Of a stretch of DNA of 26,500 bases, positions 1 to 7,093 are shown piece after piece. The notes below the pieces were generated by a model. That model worked only from the letters and a program-made list of their open reading frames with translations, was not told the origin of the DNA and made no database searches. Position 1 is the stretch's first letter. Each line of letters begins with the position of its first letter. The DNA lies in the IMG/VR virus record IMGVR_UViG_3300034375_011142, positions 1 to 26,500 of that record. One strand, 5' to 3'. A program made the position numbers and the translations under genes. The stretch is from a virus.

Positions 1-29
1 GGAGGCTAAAGGTATTATTTAATTTTTTA

Positions 30-761
30 TCAGAGCAGATCCACCACTTCAGCAAGAGCAGGAGTTGCTCCGGCAGGAATTGTACCGGCGTTATCAAGTG
101 CAAGAACAACAATATCCCCAACAGAGTAATCTGCACCAGGTACCGCAACACCAAGAGGATCAGCTGAAGCGACAACTGCGCCACCAACAACAGAAAGACC
201 AGCTGCAGTAGATGCGTTACCGTCACCACCACCGGAATCTTCAGTGCTAACAAAGAAGAAGTTAGTTGCGCCGTCAGCAGCGTTGGTGTAGCCGGAGCCT
301 CCATCAAGTAGGCTGATGGTAAGAATTCCGCCCTCAGGAGCCGAGCCTTCAACAACTTCAGTTTCTGTCTCACCAGAGATACCAGAGATCACTTCACAAA
401 GATTGAATGTAGCAACCATGAAATGAAAGTCTTCTTCTCCTTCAAGGCCTACATAACGAGTAACGTTAACTAATTCGGAGGTAAGCGCAGTTTTGTCCGC
501 GGCGGGGACATTTGCATTAGCCTGAAGAGCAAGGACAATTTGCTCAAGGCACGCATAAGCATTGCGCTTTGTTTCAAAACCCATAGAAGGGCCGCAGCTT
601 TTAAACTTATTAAGAGCCACAAGAGCGGCAGCAGCTTCGCCAGCCTGTGCTTGGACGAGAGGATCGGCCTGAAACTCAGTTAACAGAGTCTGTAGCTTTA
701 GTTTGAATTCAAATTCAATACCGAGGGTACGAGATAAACCCTCGTTTAGAATATTAGCCAT
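30..761 (-). CDS. Structural-like hypothetical protein with a Gly-rich C-terminal beta segment
   Basis: This 243-residue protein is of unknown function and I do not recognise the family by name. Residues 1-125 look alpha-helical and Ala/Leu-rich, with a cysteine-containing stretch (KFKSCGPSMGF). From about residue 140 the character changes to Gly/Ala/Val-rich beta sequence with a GGSGYT motif near 153 and a second half-match (GADYSVGDIVVL) near 210. That G-x-G-Y...G-D-x-V pattern is common in phage virion and fibre proteins, and a similar one occurs in the 650-residue protein at 7090-9042. There is no signal peptide or membrane segment. The start is the ATG at 761, preceded on the minus strand by GTTTAAAG at 28 nt and by TACTATG at the start itself, with no clear Shine-Dalgarno sequence. 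It lies just downstream of the kinase gene, whose stop codon is inside that GTTTAAAG. A virion component is likely but inferred. Confidence 0.75.
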   Translation of the reverse strand: MANILNEGLSRTLGIEFEFKLKLQTLLTEFQADPLVQAQAGEAAAALVALNKFKSCGPSMGFETKRNAYACLEQIVLALQANANVPAADKTALTSELVNVTRYVGLEGEEDFHFMVATFNLCEVISGISGETETEVVEGSAPEGGILTISLLDGGSGYTNAADGATNFFFVSTEDSGGGDGNASTAAGLSVVGGAVVASADPLGVAVPGADYSVGDIVVLALDNAGTIPAGATPALAEVVDLL

Positions 762-789
762 AGTATTGTTTTATAACAAATCTAGTTAT

Positions 790-797
790 CTTTAAAC
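790..797 (-). promoter_or_regulatory. GTTTAAAG element overlapping the kinase stop codon
   Basis: On the minus strand GTTTAAAG contains the TAA stop of the kinase gene and ends 28 nt before the ATG at 761. It is followed by AT-rich sequence with TTATAAA. Promoter function is inferred from recurrence. Confidence 0.4.
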
Positions 798-1355
798 CAG
801 GACGTAATCCAGAACAGACTCCCCGAGTTTAGGCTTGATTATTTGATATGGCAGAGTGGAAATGTTTTCGAGATAGTTCTTCATATAAGCATAGTATTGC
901 TTATGTTCTTCCTCTCTTACAAGGAGTTGGTTACGCTTATAGTACGGAGTTGCATTAGGGAATAGCTCGTCGATTTCTTTAATATGGTTTTCTTTCGCCC
1001 ATTCCCAATCTCTTTTCACAACAAGAATATCAAGAGACTTACTTACAGCAAAGAAATACGACTCTGCTGCCACAGCCCACTCTGGAGAGATGATGATGTT
1101 CCTACGAAACTTTTCATAGAAGCAAACTTCAGAGAACCCTCGGTCACAAAGGATATATTCTGCGGTGTTCCGTGTGGTAACTTTATTTAGAGGCTCAATA
1201 TATTGTTCAATAGGGCTATTATGGTGAGGCTGAGGTCCAGAGAAATGAAGCTTTTCTACGTTAGCAAACTCATTAATTACATTATAGCTATTTTCAACGA
1301 GGGTGCTTTTTCCAACACGATCGGGACCAAGAACAGCAATAATACGTGGGAGCAT
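792..1355 (-). CDS. P-loop nucleotide kinase, thymidylate-kinase-like
   Basis: This 187-residue protein is probably a (deoxy)nucleoside monophosphate kinase or a related P-loop kinase. A Walker A motif GPDRVGKST sits at residues 10-18, directly after the first beta strand, as in thymidylate kinases. YILCDRGFSE at about 68-77 resembles the DR(G/S) segment after strand 3 in that family. A basic/acidic segment (KRDWEWAKENHIKEID) near 118-133 could serve as the lid. The length is slightly below the usual 200-240 residues. The reading frame can be extended upstream to a TTG at 1382, but the first ATG at 1355 puts the P-loop at the normal distance from the N-terminus, so I use it. No good Shine-Dalgarno sequence is visible. 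The gene is divergent from the fibre-like gene at 1438. Nucleotide kinases support phage DNA synthesis, but the substrate cannot be read from the sequence. Thymidylate kinase is the best guess, with a generic AAA/P-loop protein as the alternative. Confidence 0.8.
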   Translation of the reverse strand: MLPRIIAVLGPDRVGKSTLVENSYNVINEFANVEKLHFSGPQPHHNSPIEQYIEPLNKVTTRNTAEYILCDRGFSEVCFYEKFRRNIIISPEWAVAAESYFFAVSKSLDILVVKRDWEWAKENHIKEIDELFPNATPYYKRNQLLVREEEHKQYYAYMKNYLENISTLPYQIIKPKLGESVLDYVLV

Positions 1356-1402
1356 TAGAGAGAATAAGGTGTATGTATACAATTATATCATGGATGGCTG
1401 AA

Positions 1403-1410
1403 GTTTAAAG
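1403..1410 (+). promoter_or_regulatory. GTTTAAAG element upstream of the fibre-like gene
   Basis: An exact GTTTAAAG ends 27 nt before the ATG at 1438, followed by an AT-rich stretch containing TTATAG. The same element recurs at similar distances before several other genes in the window. A promoter element is inferred from position only. Confidence 0.4.
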
Positions 1411-1437
1411 CTAAATTAGATATTTTGTTATAGTCAC

Positions 1438-2010
1438 ATGACAACTCCGAATCATAGGTGGGGGATTAGATACTCCTCCGATTCTGCTAAAAACTTGGCG
1501 TACATTCAAACGCAATATACCAACGACAACACTTTTGCTAAGCCCGGTGAGCTCTTCCTAAACGAAAACCTCCAAGAAATCTACTATGTAGACCATTCTG
1601 ACAATACTGCTAAAAAGCTCGCTGGAGTCTGGGCCAAGACTGGATCAGATGCTTATTACTCAGCAGGTAAAGTAGGGATAGGTCTATCAGCCCCGACCGC
1701 TCCACTTGAAGTCGCCACTACATGGAACGACGTAAACGTTACTCATTATGGTGTTAAAATCACCGTCACCGACACGGAATCGGCTGCTGCTTCTAAACCC
1801 CTTGAGATCACAGTAGGTGGGTCTTCTAAGCTATCTGTTTCTAAGGCCGGGGATCTTACTGTTGCTGGAAAAGTCACCCTACCCTCACAGCCTCCGGCAT
1901 CTGCCACAGCTAACGGTTCTACCGGAGACATTGCTTGGGACACCGACCATATCTATATTTGTGTAGCGACCAATACTTGGAAGCGTGCTGCACTTGCAAC
2001 CTGGTTATAA
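1438..2010 (+). CDS. Short tail-fibre-like virion protein
   Basis: This 190-residue protein is probably a fibre or other particle protein. The N-terminal part (residues 1-60) contains PGELFLNENLQEIYYVDHSDNTAKKLAGVW, a style seen where phage fibre proteins describe repeated beta units. Residues 78-91 (GKVGIGLSAPTAPLEV region) match the VGIGT-xPtxxLxV signature found in phage fibre shafts, often upstream of S74 chaperone domains, but no S74 domain follows here. The C-terminus (STGDIAWDTDHIYICVATNTWKRAALATW, about 161-189) resembles a small beta cap common at the end of marine phage fibre proteins. The start is the ATG at 1438; no Shine-Dalgarno sequence is visible. It is a single gene between the divergent kinase and a strong stem-loop at 2085. 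I am confident of the structural class but not of its exact place in the particle. Confidence 0.8.
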   Translation: MTTPNHRWGIRYSSDSAKNLAYIQTQYTNDNTFAKPGELFLNENLQEIYYVDHSDNTAKKLAGVWAKTGSDAYYSAGKVGIGLSAPTAPLEVATTWNDVNVTHYGVKITVTDTESAAASKPLEITVGGSSKLSVSKAGDLTVAGKVTLPSQPPASATANGSTGDIAWDTDHIYICVATNTWKRAALATWL

Positions 2011-2012
2011 AA

Positions 2013-2020
2013 GTTTAAAG
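2013..2020 (+). promoter_or_regulatory. GTTTAAAG element upstream of phoH
   Basis: An exact GTTTAAAG starts 3 nt after the stop codon of the fibre-like gene and lies 115 nt before the phoH ATG, much farther than at the other genes. If it marks a promoter, the phoH transcript would carry a leader of about 80-90 nt that includes the hairpin at 2085-2114. Confidence 0.3.
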
Positions 2021-2022
2021 TT

Positions 2023-2046
2023 ATATGAACATTAGTTAATTCATAT
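2023..2046 (+). other. AT-rich hairpin after the fibre-like gene
   Basis: ATATGAA (2023-2029) pairs with TTCATAT (2040-2046) around a 10-nt loop. No T-tract follows, so it is not a standard terminator. It may protect the 3' end of the upstream message or be part of the phoH leader. Confidence 0.3.
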
Positions 2047-2084
2047 CTTGATGTTCCGACACTTTATTATTAGTTTGAGCAGGG

Positions 2085-2119
2085 TCCCTTAAGCGCAGCA
2101 ATGTGCTTGGGGGATTTTT
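2085..2119 (+). terminator. Strong stem-loop with GCAA tetraloop and T5 tract in the phoH leader
   Basis: Bases 2085-2097 pair with 2102-2114 over 13 positions, three of them G-T wobbles, around a GCAA tetraloop (GNRA type). TTTTT follows at 2115-2119. This has all the parts of a rho-independent terminator. Only 16 nt separate the T-tract from the phoH ATG, too little for a separate promoter, so the element may be an attenuator or leaky terminator and not only the end of the upstream gene. Confidence 0.75.
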
Positions 2120-2135
2120 GCTATATGGAGACCCT

Positions 2136-2867
2136 ATGGCACGTAAAGTAAAAAACACTCGTAGACAAAAAATCCGTACCGAACAAATCTATATGCCACA
2201 GAATCGAGAACAAGACCAAATAAAAATTATTATGCCTCGTAACCCATCTCAAGTAGATGCGTTAAATTGCCTAAAAACAAAGACTCTTACGATTCTAACA
2301 GGACCTCCAGGCACAGCAAAAACCCTTCTCTCTGTTTATGCTGCTTGCCAAGCACTTCAAAAAAGAGAAATTGACAAGATTTATTATGTAAAACCCATCG
2401 TTGATGTGGTGGGTGAACAAGGCCTCGGTTTTTTGCCAGGCGAAGTTGATGAAAAAACTGCGCCCCATATTGCTCCGTTAAAAGATGCCTTATCTGTATT
2501 TATGCCAAAAGGCAAAGCAGATTATCTCATTGAAAAGAAAATAATTGAATTTGTTCCTCTAGAGCACCTCAGGGGCAGAAGCTTAGCTAGATGTTTTATC
2601 ATTGCTGACGAAATGCAAAACGCAATCCCCCACTCGGTGCTAACTGTACTTACTCGATTAGGAAATGATAGCAAGGTGGCTTTACTTGGTGATGTTGTAC
2701 AACGTGACCTTGACGGAAAGTTTGGTCGCGATGGACTCTCTGATGCAACAAAAAGGTTGGCCAAGCTTAATGAGGTTGGTCATGTTGAGTTCTCCTTTAG
2801 TGAAATTGTAAGATCTGGGTTTGTAAGGTCTGTAATTAGAGAGTATGCGGATCTATACGCAGCGTAG
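2136..2867 (+). CDS. phoH: PhoH-like ATPase
   Basis: This 243-residue PhoH-family P-loop ATPase is a gene found widely in marine phages. Its biochemical role in phage is unproven; the host family is linked to phosphate stress and RNA metabolism. Walker A is GPPGTAKT at residues 56-63. Walker B with the family-typical continuation is FIIADEMQNA at 154-163. A sensor-like GDVVQRDL lies at 184-191, and an arginine-containing VRSGFVRSVI segment at 225-234. The length matches stand-alone phage PhoH proteins. An in-frame GTG at 2103 would add 11 residues, but it lies inside the terminator-like stem. The ATG at 2136 has GGAG at 2127-2130 with good spacing and starts the charged N-terminus MARKVKNTRRQK, so I chose it. 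No regulator site such as a pho box is convincing upstream. Confidence 0.95.
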   Translation: MARKVKNTRRQKIRTEQIYMPQNREQDQIKIIMPRNPSQVDALNCLKTKTLTILTGPPGTAKTLLSVYAACQALQKREIDKIYYVKPIVDVVGEQGLGFLPGEVDEKTAPHIAPLKDALSVFMPKGKADYLIEKKIIEFVPLEHLRGRSLARCFIIADEMQNAIPHSVLTVLTRLGNDSKVALLGDVVQRDLDGKFGRDGLSDATKRLAKLNEVGHVEFSFSEIVRSGFVRSVIREYADLYAA

Positions 2868-2868
2868 A

Positions 2869-2894
2869 GTTTAAAGTAACTATATATTATAGTT
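2869..2894 (+). promoter_or_regulatory. GTTTAAAG element and AACTATA/TATAGTT inverted repeat before the 1396-residue gene
   Basis: GTTTAAAG (2869-2876) ends 26 nt before the ATG at 2903. It is followed by AACTATA (2878-2884) and TATAGTT (2888-2894), which form a 7-bp inverted repeat with a 3-nt centre that also holds TATA-type sequence. No T-tract follows, so a promoter reading is preferred over a terminator. Confidence 0.4.
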
Positions 2895-2902
2895 GCAGTA
2901 CT

Positions 2903-5900
2903 ATGCCTGGTAAGCTACCTGGGGGAAAATTAAGAATATCTAGAGTTGTTCCCCCTCTTTCTACAGTTGCGGATCCTACGGACACTGAAGTTAAATACTT
3001 TGGTCTTATAAGAGACGACGCTCTTAGTGATCTTGAGTCTAGCACGGAAGCGTTGCAAGAAGTGCTAAAGGACATTCAGTCTGTCTCTGAAAGAGAGACG
3101 GAAGGGGTATTTAACTTAAAAGACGTTTCGATTCTAGACGGCATTGAGGTTTTTGGAGTCGCAAAAGAAGACCTTTCTCCGCTTCAAGGTGCTGCCTTAA
3201 CAGACGGTGCTGGTGAAGCTATTGTAAATCCTCGCCAAAGACTACAAGATAGAATTACTCATTTTGAATCTTTTGCGGGGCGAGGTACTCCGTTCTTCGG
3301 ATCTGGGCCTATAAAATATATGTATTACGCCGATCCTATCGGTACAGACCTTCCAGGGATTGTTTCTGTTGCTGCTAATGGAACTGTAACAGGTAACAGT
3401 ACTAACTTTAATGGATCTACGGGTGCAAATGATCCATTTACTCCCCATGTTTTAACAAATGGCGACTATGTAGATGCATATAATTCAAACAACGAAAGGG
3501 TCGGAAGATATATAGTTAGCGGAAATCCATCTAGCAAGACGGCAATGACCGTTACAAATGCTGACACAGGCGCTATTACCGCTGTGTCTAACGTGTCATT
3601 AAAAGTAATATATTCTCACACTAGCCCACCTCCATTTTTTACAGAGCCAATAACCTCTACAGCATTTAACGCCCCAGATCATATTCCCAATATCTCACAA
3701 CTCGAATATACTCATAGAATAGGTAGTAGCTCTACAGGAAGCTTTGTGCCTACAAAGTACAAAGAAGATTGGTGGGAAGGAGATTATGAAAGAGATTTCA
3801 AAAACCCTATTAGTAACCCCTATCAAGCATCTGGAGAAAATGCAGATAACGATCCAACTTTTAACATCATTAAAGACGGAAATAAAAACTATGGGCTATT
3901 ACTCAATGACTTTCCTATTGATAAAAATCTAGGAATAAGATACGACTTTTATTTAAAAAAAGATTTTGTCGGAGAGTATTTTAAGTGGGCTGTACAAAAG
4001 TACGGAGAGGTTAAGATCGATGTTTACAAGCAAACAGGAATTGCTTCTAACGGCAATCCTCAAGGGTCTTGGATAACTGTTTTAGATACAACTGATGAGA
4101 GCACTTATCACGTATTTATTGACAAAGAAGAAAGTACACAAAACTTTGCAGAATTTAGAGAAGTGTATATGAACGGCGGCTCTAATTTTGAAGCATTAGC
4201 CACTACTTCTGAAGCAGCATTTTTAGATACAAGAGATACTTATACAGACTTAGAAGATACCGAGATCTCTAATTTTGACAACGAGTTTATTCCTGTTATT
4301 ATTAGATACTGGTACGGACAAAATACTTTTAACAAAAATATAACAACTATTCCTGAGCAATCAAGATTAACACCTGGTGGAACAACTCCTTCTGTTAACT
4401 TTGATCTTAGAGAGTTTAATCTTTCTGAAGTTAACCTAGGTGGAACTATAAGCACATTAACAACTGCAGGAGTAGTTACAGGAGTTGGAACTGCATTTAC
4501 TACAGACCTTGCAGTTGGAAGCAGAATAACTATAAATAGCAAGTCTTATAAAGTAGTTTCTATAGACAGTGACGTAAGCTTAATTATAAGAAATCCTGCA
4601 GAAGATAATTTCACAGGGCAGAGCTATATAGCTTCAACTGACAGAACCCATAAGCAAGCATGGAATAATTACTATACCCACGTTAAGGGTACTTTTGCAG
4701 GTGGTGTAGTAACATTAGATAATAATTATACAGGAGCAGGAACACAAAATAGTTTAGCCAATATGAATCGTAGATTTGATATTGTTGCATATACTATCGC
4801 AGGAAATGCTCCCACAGGCTTAAGTAATACAAAAAATATTTTAAACTATAAATCTGAATCTCAAACCAAATATGACTTCGGTCCTTCTAAGAGTAATTTT
4901 TACGAGGGAATAAGAGTAGATGGCGGAAGTGGCGACTGGACTGATCTTACTTTTACAGTATCTGGTATTTCTATAGCAGAAAATGCTATAGTTCACATGA
5001 TGATTCAAAATAATCCTCTCAAAACTGAACCTCCAAGAATAGTACCTGCCAGTAACTCTAATTTTACAGACGTTGATGAAATTGATAATGGTAGCGGCCG
5101 GGCTCTTTGGGTTGAATTTGTTTATTATCCCGATGAAAAAGGTACATACGAAGACGCAGGCGATCTCTTATCTAATGGAGCAGGGTATTCAGAAATAGAT
5201 CCAGAAAAGCAAGCTCTAGAAGAAAGAAGCGTTTATTTTGGGTATAAGTACGGCGTGCTCCCTGAAACAAATCAATATACCTCTGCAAGGTACGATGGAT
5301 TTTTAAGAAACACAATTACAAATGCTGTTACGAACAGAGACTATGATTATAACCATCCCAAACTTCTTGCAATAGGAAGGCAGAAAAAAGACACGGCCAT
5401 TAAGCCTTTGCAAACAGGAGAAATAAGACCTGATGGCGCTAACTACACTTTCTTCATGTATGAGGCTGACGCATTCAATAACGGAGGTAGGGTTCAAATT
5501 CTTGCCGGGCCTGTTAATAGCTTAGCCGCAATATTTGCTCCAATAGCAGCTGGAGTAGACGCATCTTCAAGTCCTGGTAAAATACTTCATAGCACAGACA
5601 ACGTTAATACTTTTTCAAATACAAATAAGCAAAACATAACAGCAGCTGCTTCTGTTGTTACTCAAGGTAGTGGGTCTAATAATTACGGCATCTATCAAGA
5701 GGAATTTTTAGGAGGCCCGATTCTAGTTGCAAGAGGAAGCGGTACAGCAGGAGACTACAGCGCCGTTTGGTCTATTTCAAACATGGGAGACCCAGAAGGC
5801 AGAAACACTATCAACAAGACCTTATTCCTTGCTTATGTTTCTCAGGGGGCTGGGATCAACGCCTATTTTCGCGAGTTAATTAACGCGGAAAGACCTAGCG

Positions 5901-7093
5901 TCAAAGCCTCTTCTATCACATTAATAGGAGGAGGTCCGACACCGTCAATCCAAAATGCTGGTTTATTTGCCGCGGACTCTTCTAACTCATCTAGAACAAA
6001 TCAAAACGCCGTTCCTTATATAAGCTCTAGGGTTGCCCTATACGCCTCAACGGATTCTGCTTATGCTACTGTCTTAGCAGAATATGACGTTACATCCTAT
6101 ACTGCTAGTTCTACTACAGTAGCTTTAAATAGAATAACAGGAACAGACCAGCCCGCCGGAACTTATAGAGCAATAGTTTATTACAACTACTTAAAACTAC
6201 CACAAGCTCTTCATACTTTAGATTGGACTGACGAAAACGGAATAGACAAAACAACTACCTCTATACAAGACTCCCCGACGTATAGCGGAACTAGCAACAA
6301 CATGATTATTAACGGAGTGTATAGCACTTCGGCAACCTACTCTAGAGTTGATAACGGATCAACTTTGTCGTTTGGCGACGCACTGCTAATCGAGCCAGGA
6401 AGCAACACTAGCTCTGCTATAAGTCCTTTTAGCTCACAAACAGAACTTCCCTTCCCGCCTTCTGCAGCAGTAACACCCTTCGGGTTTGATAAGTCTTCTA
6501 ATGATATAAACAACCCAGGATTGGGAGGTATTTGCTATCCTCCTATTGATGCTCCAGCAGATCCTGCACTTTCAACTCTTGCTATTGAAGATGCTGATCT
6601 ATATGGCCGATCTGGCGGAACATTAAGAAAAGACGAGGGACATTATGATACTTACTTTGGAGGTAAAAATTTAACTAATATTGGCTTGGCGTCTATAACA
6701 GTGACAAGAGGGTTTGTGTTTGATTTCCCTACAGACAGCTATAACGATATCATCACAACGCCTTCCTCTGCACAATTACCTATATTTTCTTCCAACTCCT
6801 ACACTCATAAATTAAGAGTAGAACTTACTCCGTACATTGGAGAGCCTAGTACTACTTTTGCTAACGCTACAGGGTTGTTTTTAAGATCAGAACTTTATAA
6901 TAATCCTACGGGTGCAAGTCCACTGACTTCTTCTGACCAAAACCCCCATATTTACAACGACGTAACTACGTACTACTCAACTCAAGAGGCTGTAAAAGAA
7001 GCAGTGTACTTATTTACTAAGTCTTCCTCTATCAATCCTACATCAGAAACTGACGTTAGCCTAATATCAACAAGTTCTATAAACTTTGTTTAA
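2903..7093 (+). CDS. Very large virion structural protein, fibre or baseplate type
   Basis: This 1396-residue protein has no catalytic motif that I recognise. After a Pro-rich N-terminus there is a short helical stretch (about 38-68, LESSTEALQEVLKDIQ). FESFAGRGTPFFGSGPIKYMYY follows at 121-142, which reads like the N-terminal attachment part of marine myovirus structural proteins. Two small beta modules of the type VTGxxTxF...L..GD/S.I...V follow, at about 152-236 and 515-570. The second (GVGTAFTTDLAVGSRITI) is a typical phage structural micro-domain. The rest is Asn/Ser/Thr/Tyr-rich beta sequence with few cysteines, as in fibres. The ATG at 2903 follows TACT, with no Shine-Dalgarno sequence. 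The gene runs head-on into the minus-strand block and its TAA shares bases with the opposing stop codon. The structural role is inferred from length, composition and neighbours. Confidence 0.85.
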   Translation: MPGKLPGGKLRISRVVPPLSTVADPTDTEVKYFGLIRDDALSDLESSTEALQEVLKDIQSVSERETEGVFNLKDVSILDGIEVFGVAKEDLSPLQGAALTDGAGEAIVNPRQRLQDRITHFESFAGRGTPFFGSGPIKYMYYADPIGTDLPGIVSVAANGTVTGNSTNFNGSTGANDPFTPHVLTNGDYVDAYNSNNERVGRYIVSGNPSSKTAMTVTNADTGAITAVSNVSLKVIYSHTSPPPFFTEPITSTAFNAPDHIPNISQLEYTHRIGSSSTGSFVPTKYKEDWWEGDYERDFKNPISNPYQASGENADNDPTFNIIKDGNKNYGLLLNDFPIDKNLGIRYDFYLKKDFVGEYFKWAVQKYGEVKIDVYKQTGIASNGNPQGSWITVLDTTDESTYHVFIDKEESTQNFAEFREVYMNGGSNFEALATTSEAAFLDTRDTYTDLEDTEISNFDNEFIPVIIRYWYGQNTFNKNITTIPEQSRLTPGGTTPSVNFDLREFNLSEVNLGGTISTLTTAGVVTGVGTAFTTDLAVGSRITINSKSYKVVSIDSDVSLIIRNPAEDNFTGQSYIASTDRTHKQAWNNYYTHVKGTFAGGVVTLDNNYTGAGTQNSLANMNRRFDIVAYTIAGNAPTGLSNTKNILNYKSESQTKYDFGPSKSNFYEGIRVDGGSGDWTDLTFTVSGISIAENAIVHMMIQNNPLKTEPPRIVPASNSNFTDVDEIDNGSGRALWVEFVYYPDEKGTYEDAGDLLSNGAGYSEIDPEKQALEERSVYFGYKYGVLPETNQYTSARYDGFLRNTITNAVTNRDYDYNHPKLLAIGRQKKDTAIKPLQTGEIRPDGANYTFFMYEADAFNNGGRVQILAGPVNSLAAIFAPIAAGVDASSSPGKILHSTDNVNTFSNTNKQNITAAASVVTQGSGSNNYGIYQEEFLGGPILVARGSGTAGDYSAVWSISNMGDPEGRNTINKTLFLAYVSQGAGINAYFRELINAERPSVKASSITLIGGGPTPSIQNAGLFAADSSNSSRTNQNAVPYISSRVALYASTDSAYATVLAEYDVTSYTASSTTVALNRITGTDQPAGTYRAIVYYNYLKLPQALHTLDWTDENGIDKTTTSIQDSPTYSGTSNNMIINGVYSTSATYSRVDNGSTLSFGDALLIEPGSNTSSAISPFSSQTELPFPPSAAVTPFGFDKSSNDINNPGLGGICYPPIDAPADPALSTLAIEDADLYGRSGGTLRKDEGHYDTYFGGKNLTNIGLASITVTRGFVFDFPTDSYNDIITTPSSAQLPIFSSNSYTHKLRVELTPYIGEPSTTFANATGLFLRSELYNNPTGASPLTSSDQNPHIYNDVTTYYSTQEAVKEAVYLFTKSSSINPTSETDVSLISTSSINFV

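Noticed and set aside
1-29. Possible terminator after the first minus-strand gene
   Set aside because: There is only an AT-rich stretch with no stem, and the window ends here, so it cannot be judged.
984-1190. Plus-strand open frame of 68 codons inside the kinase gene
   Set aside because: It is antisense to a gene with a clear P-loop, and its product has no domain-like pattern.
1356-1382. Upstream TTG start for the kinase
   Set aside because: It would push the P-loop nine residues away from its usual place near the N-terminus, and no ribosome binding site supports it.
2011-2084. Pho box controlling phoH
   Set aside because: No tandem CTTAAC-type repeats are present; the single GTTTAAAG also occurs before unrelated genes.
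2103-2135. Upstream GTG start for phoH
   Set aside because: The GTG lies inside the terminator-like stem and lacks a ribosome binding site, while the ATG at 2136 has GGAG at good spacing.
2878-2894. Inverted repeat AACTATA/TATAGTT as a terminator for phoH
   Set aside because: It is pure AT-rich sequence with a 3-nt loop and no T-tract, and it sits where a promoter for the next gene is expected.
4240-4542. Minus-strand open frame of 100 codons inside the 1396-residue gene
   Set aside because: It is antisense to a continuous structural gene, with no promoter or ribosome binding site and a low-complexity hydrophobic product.
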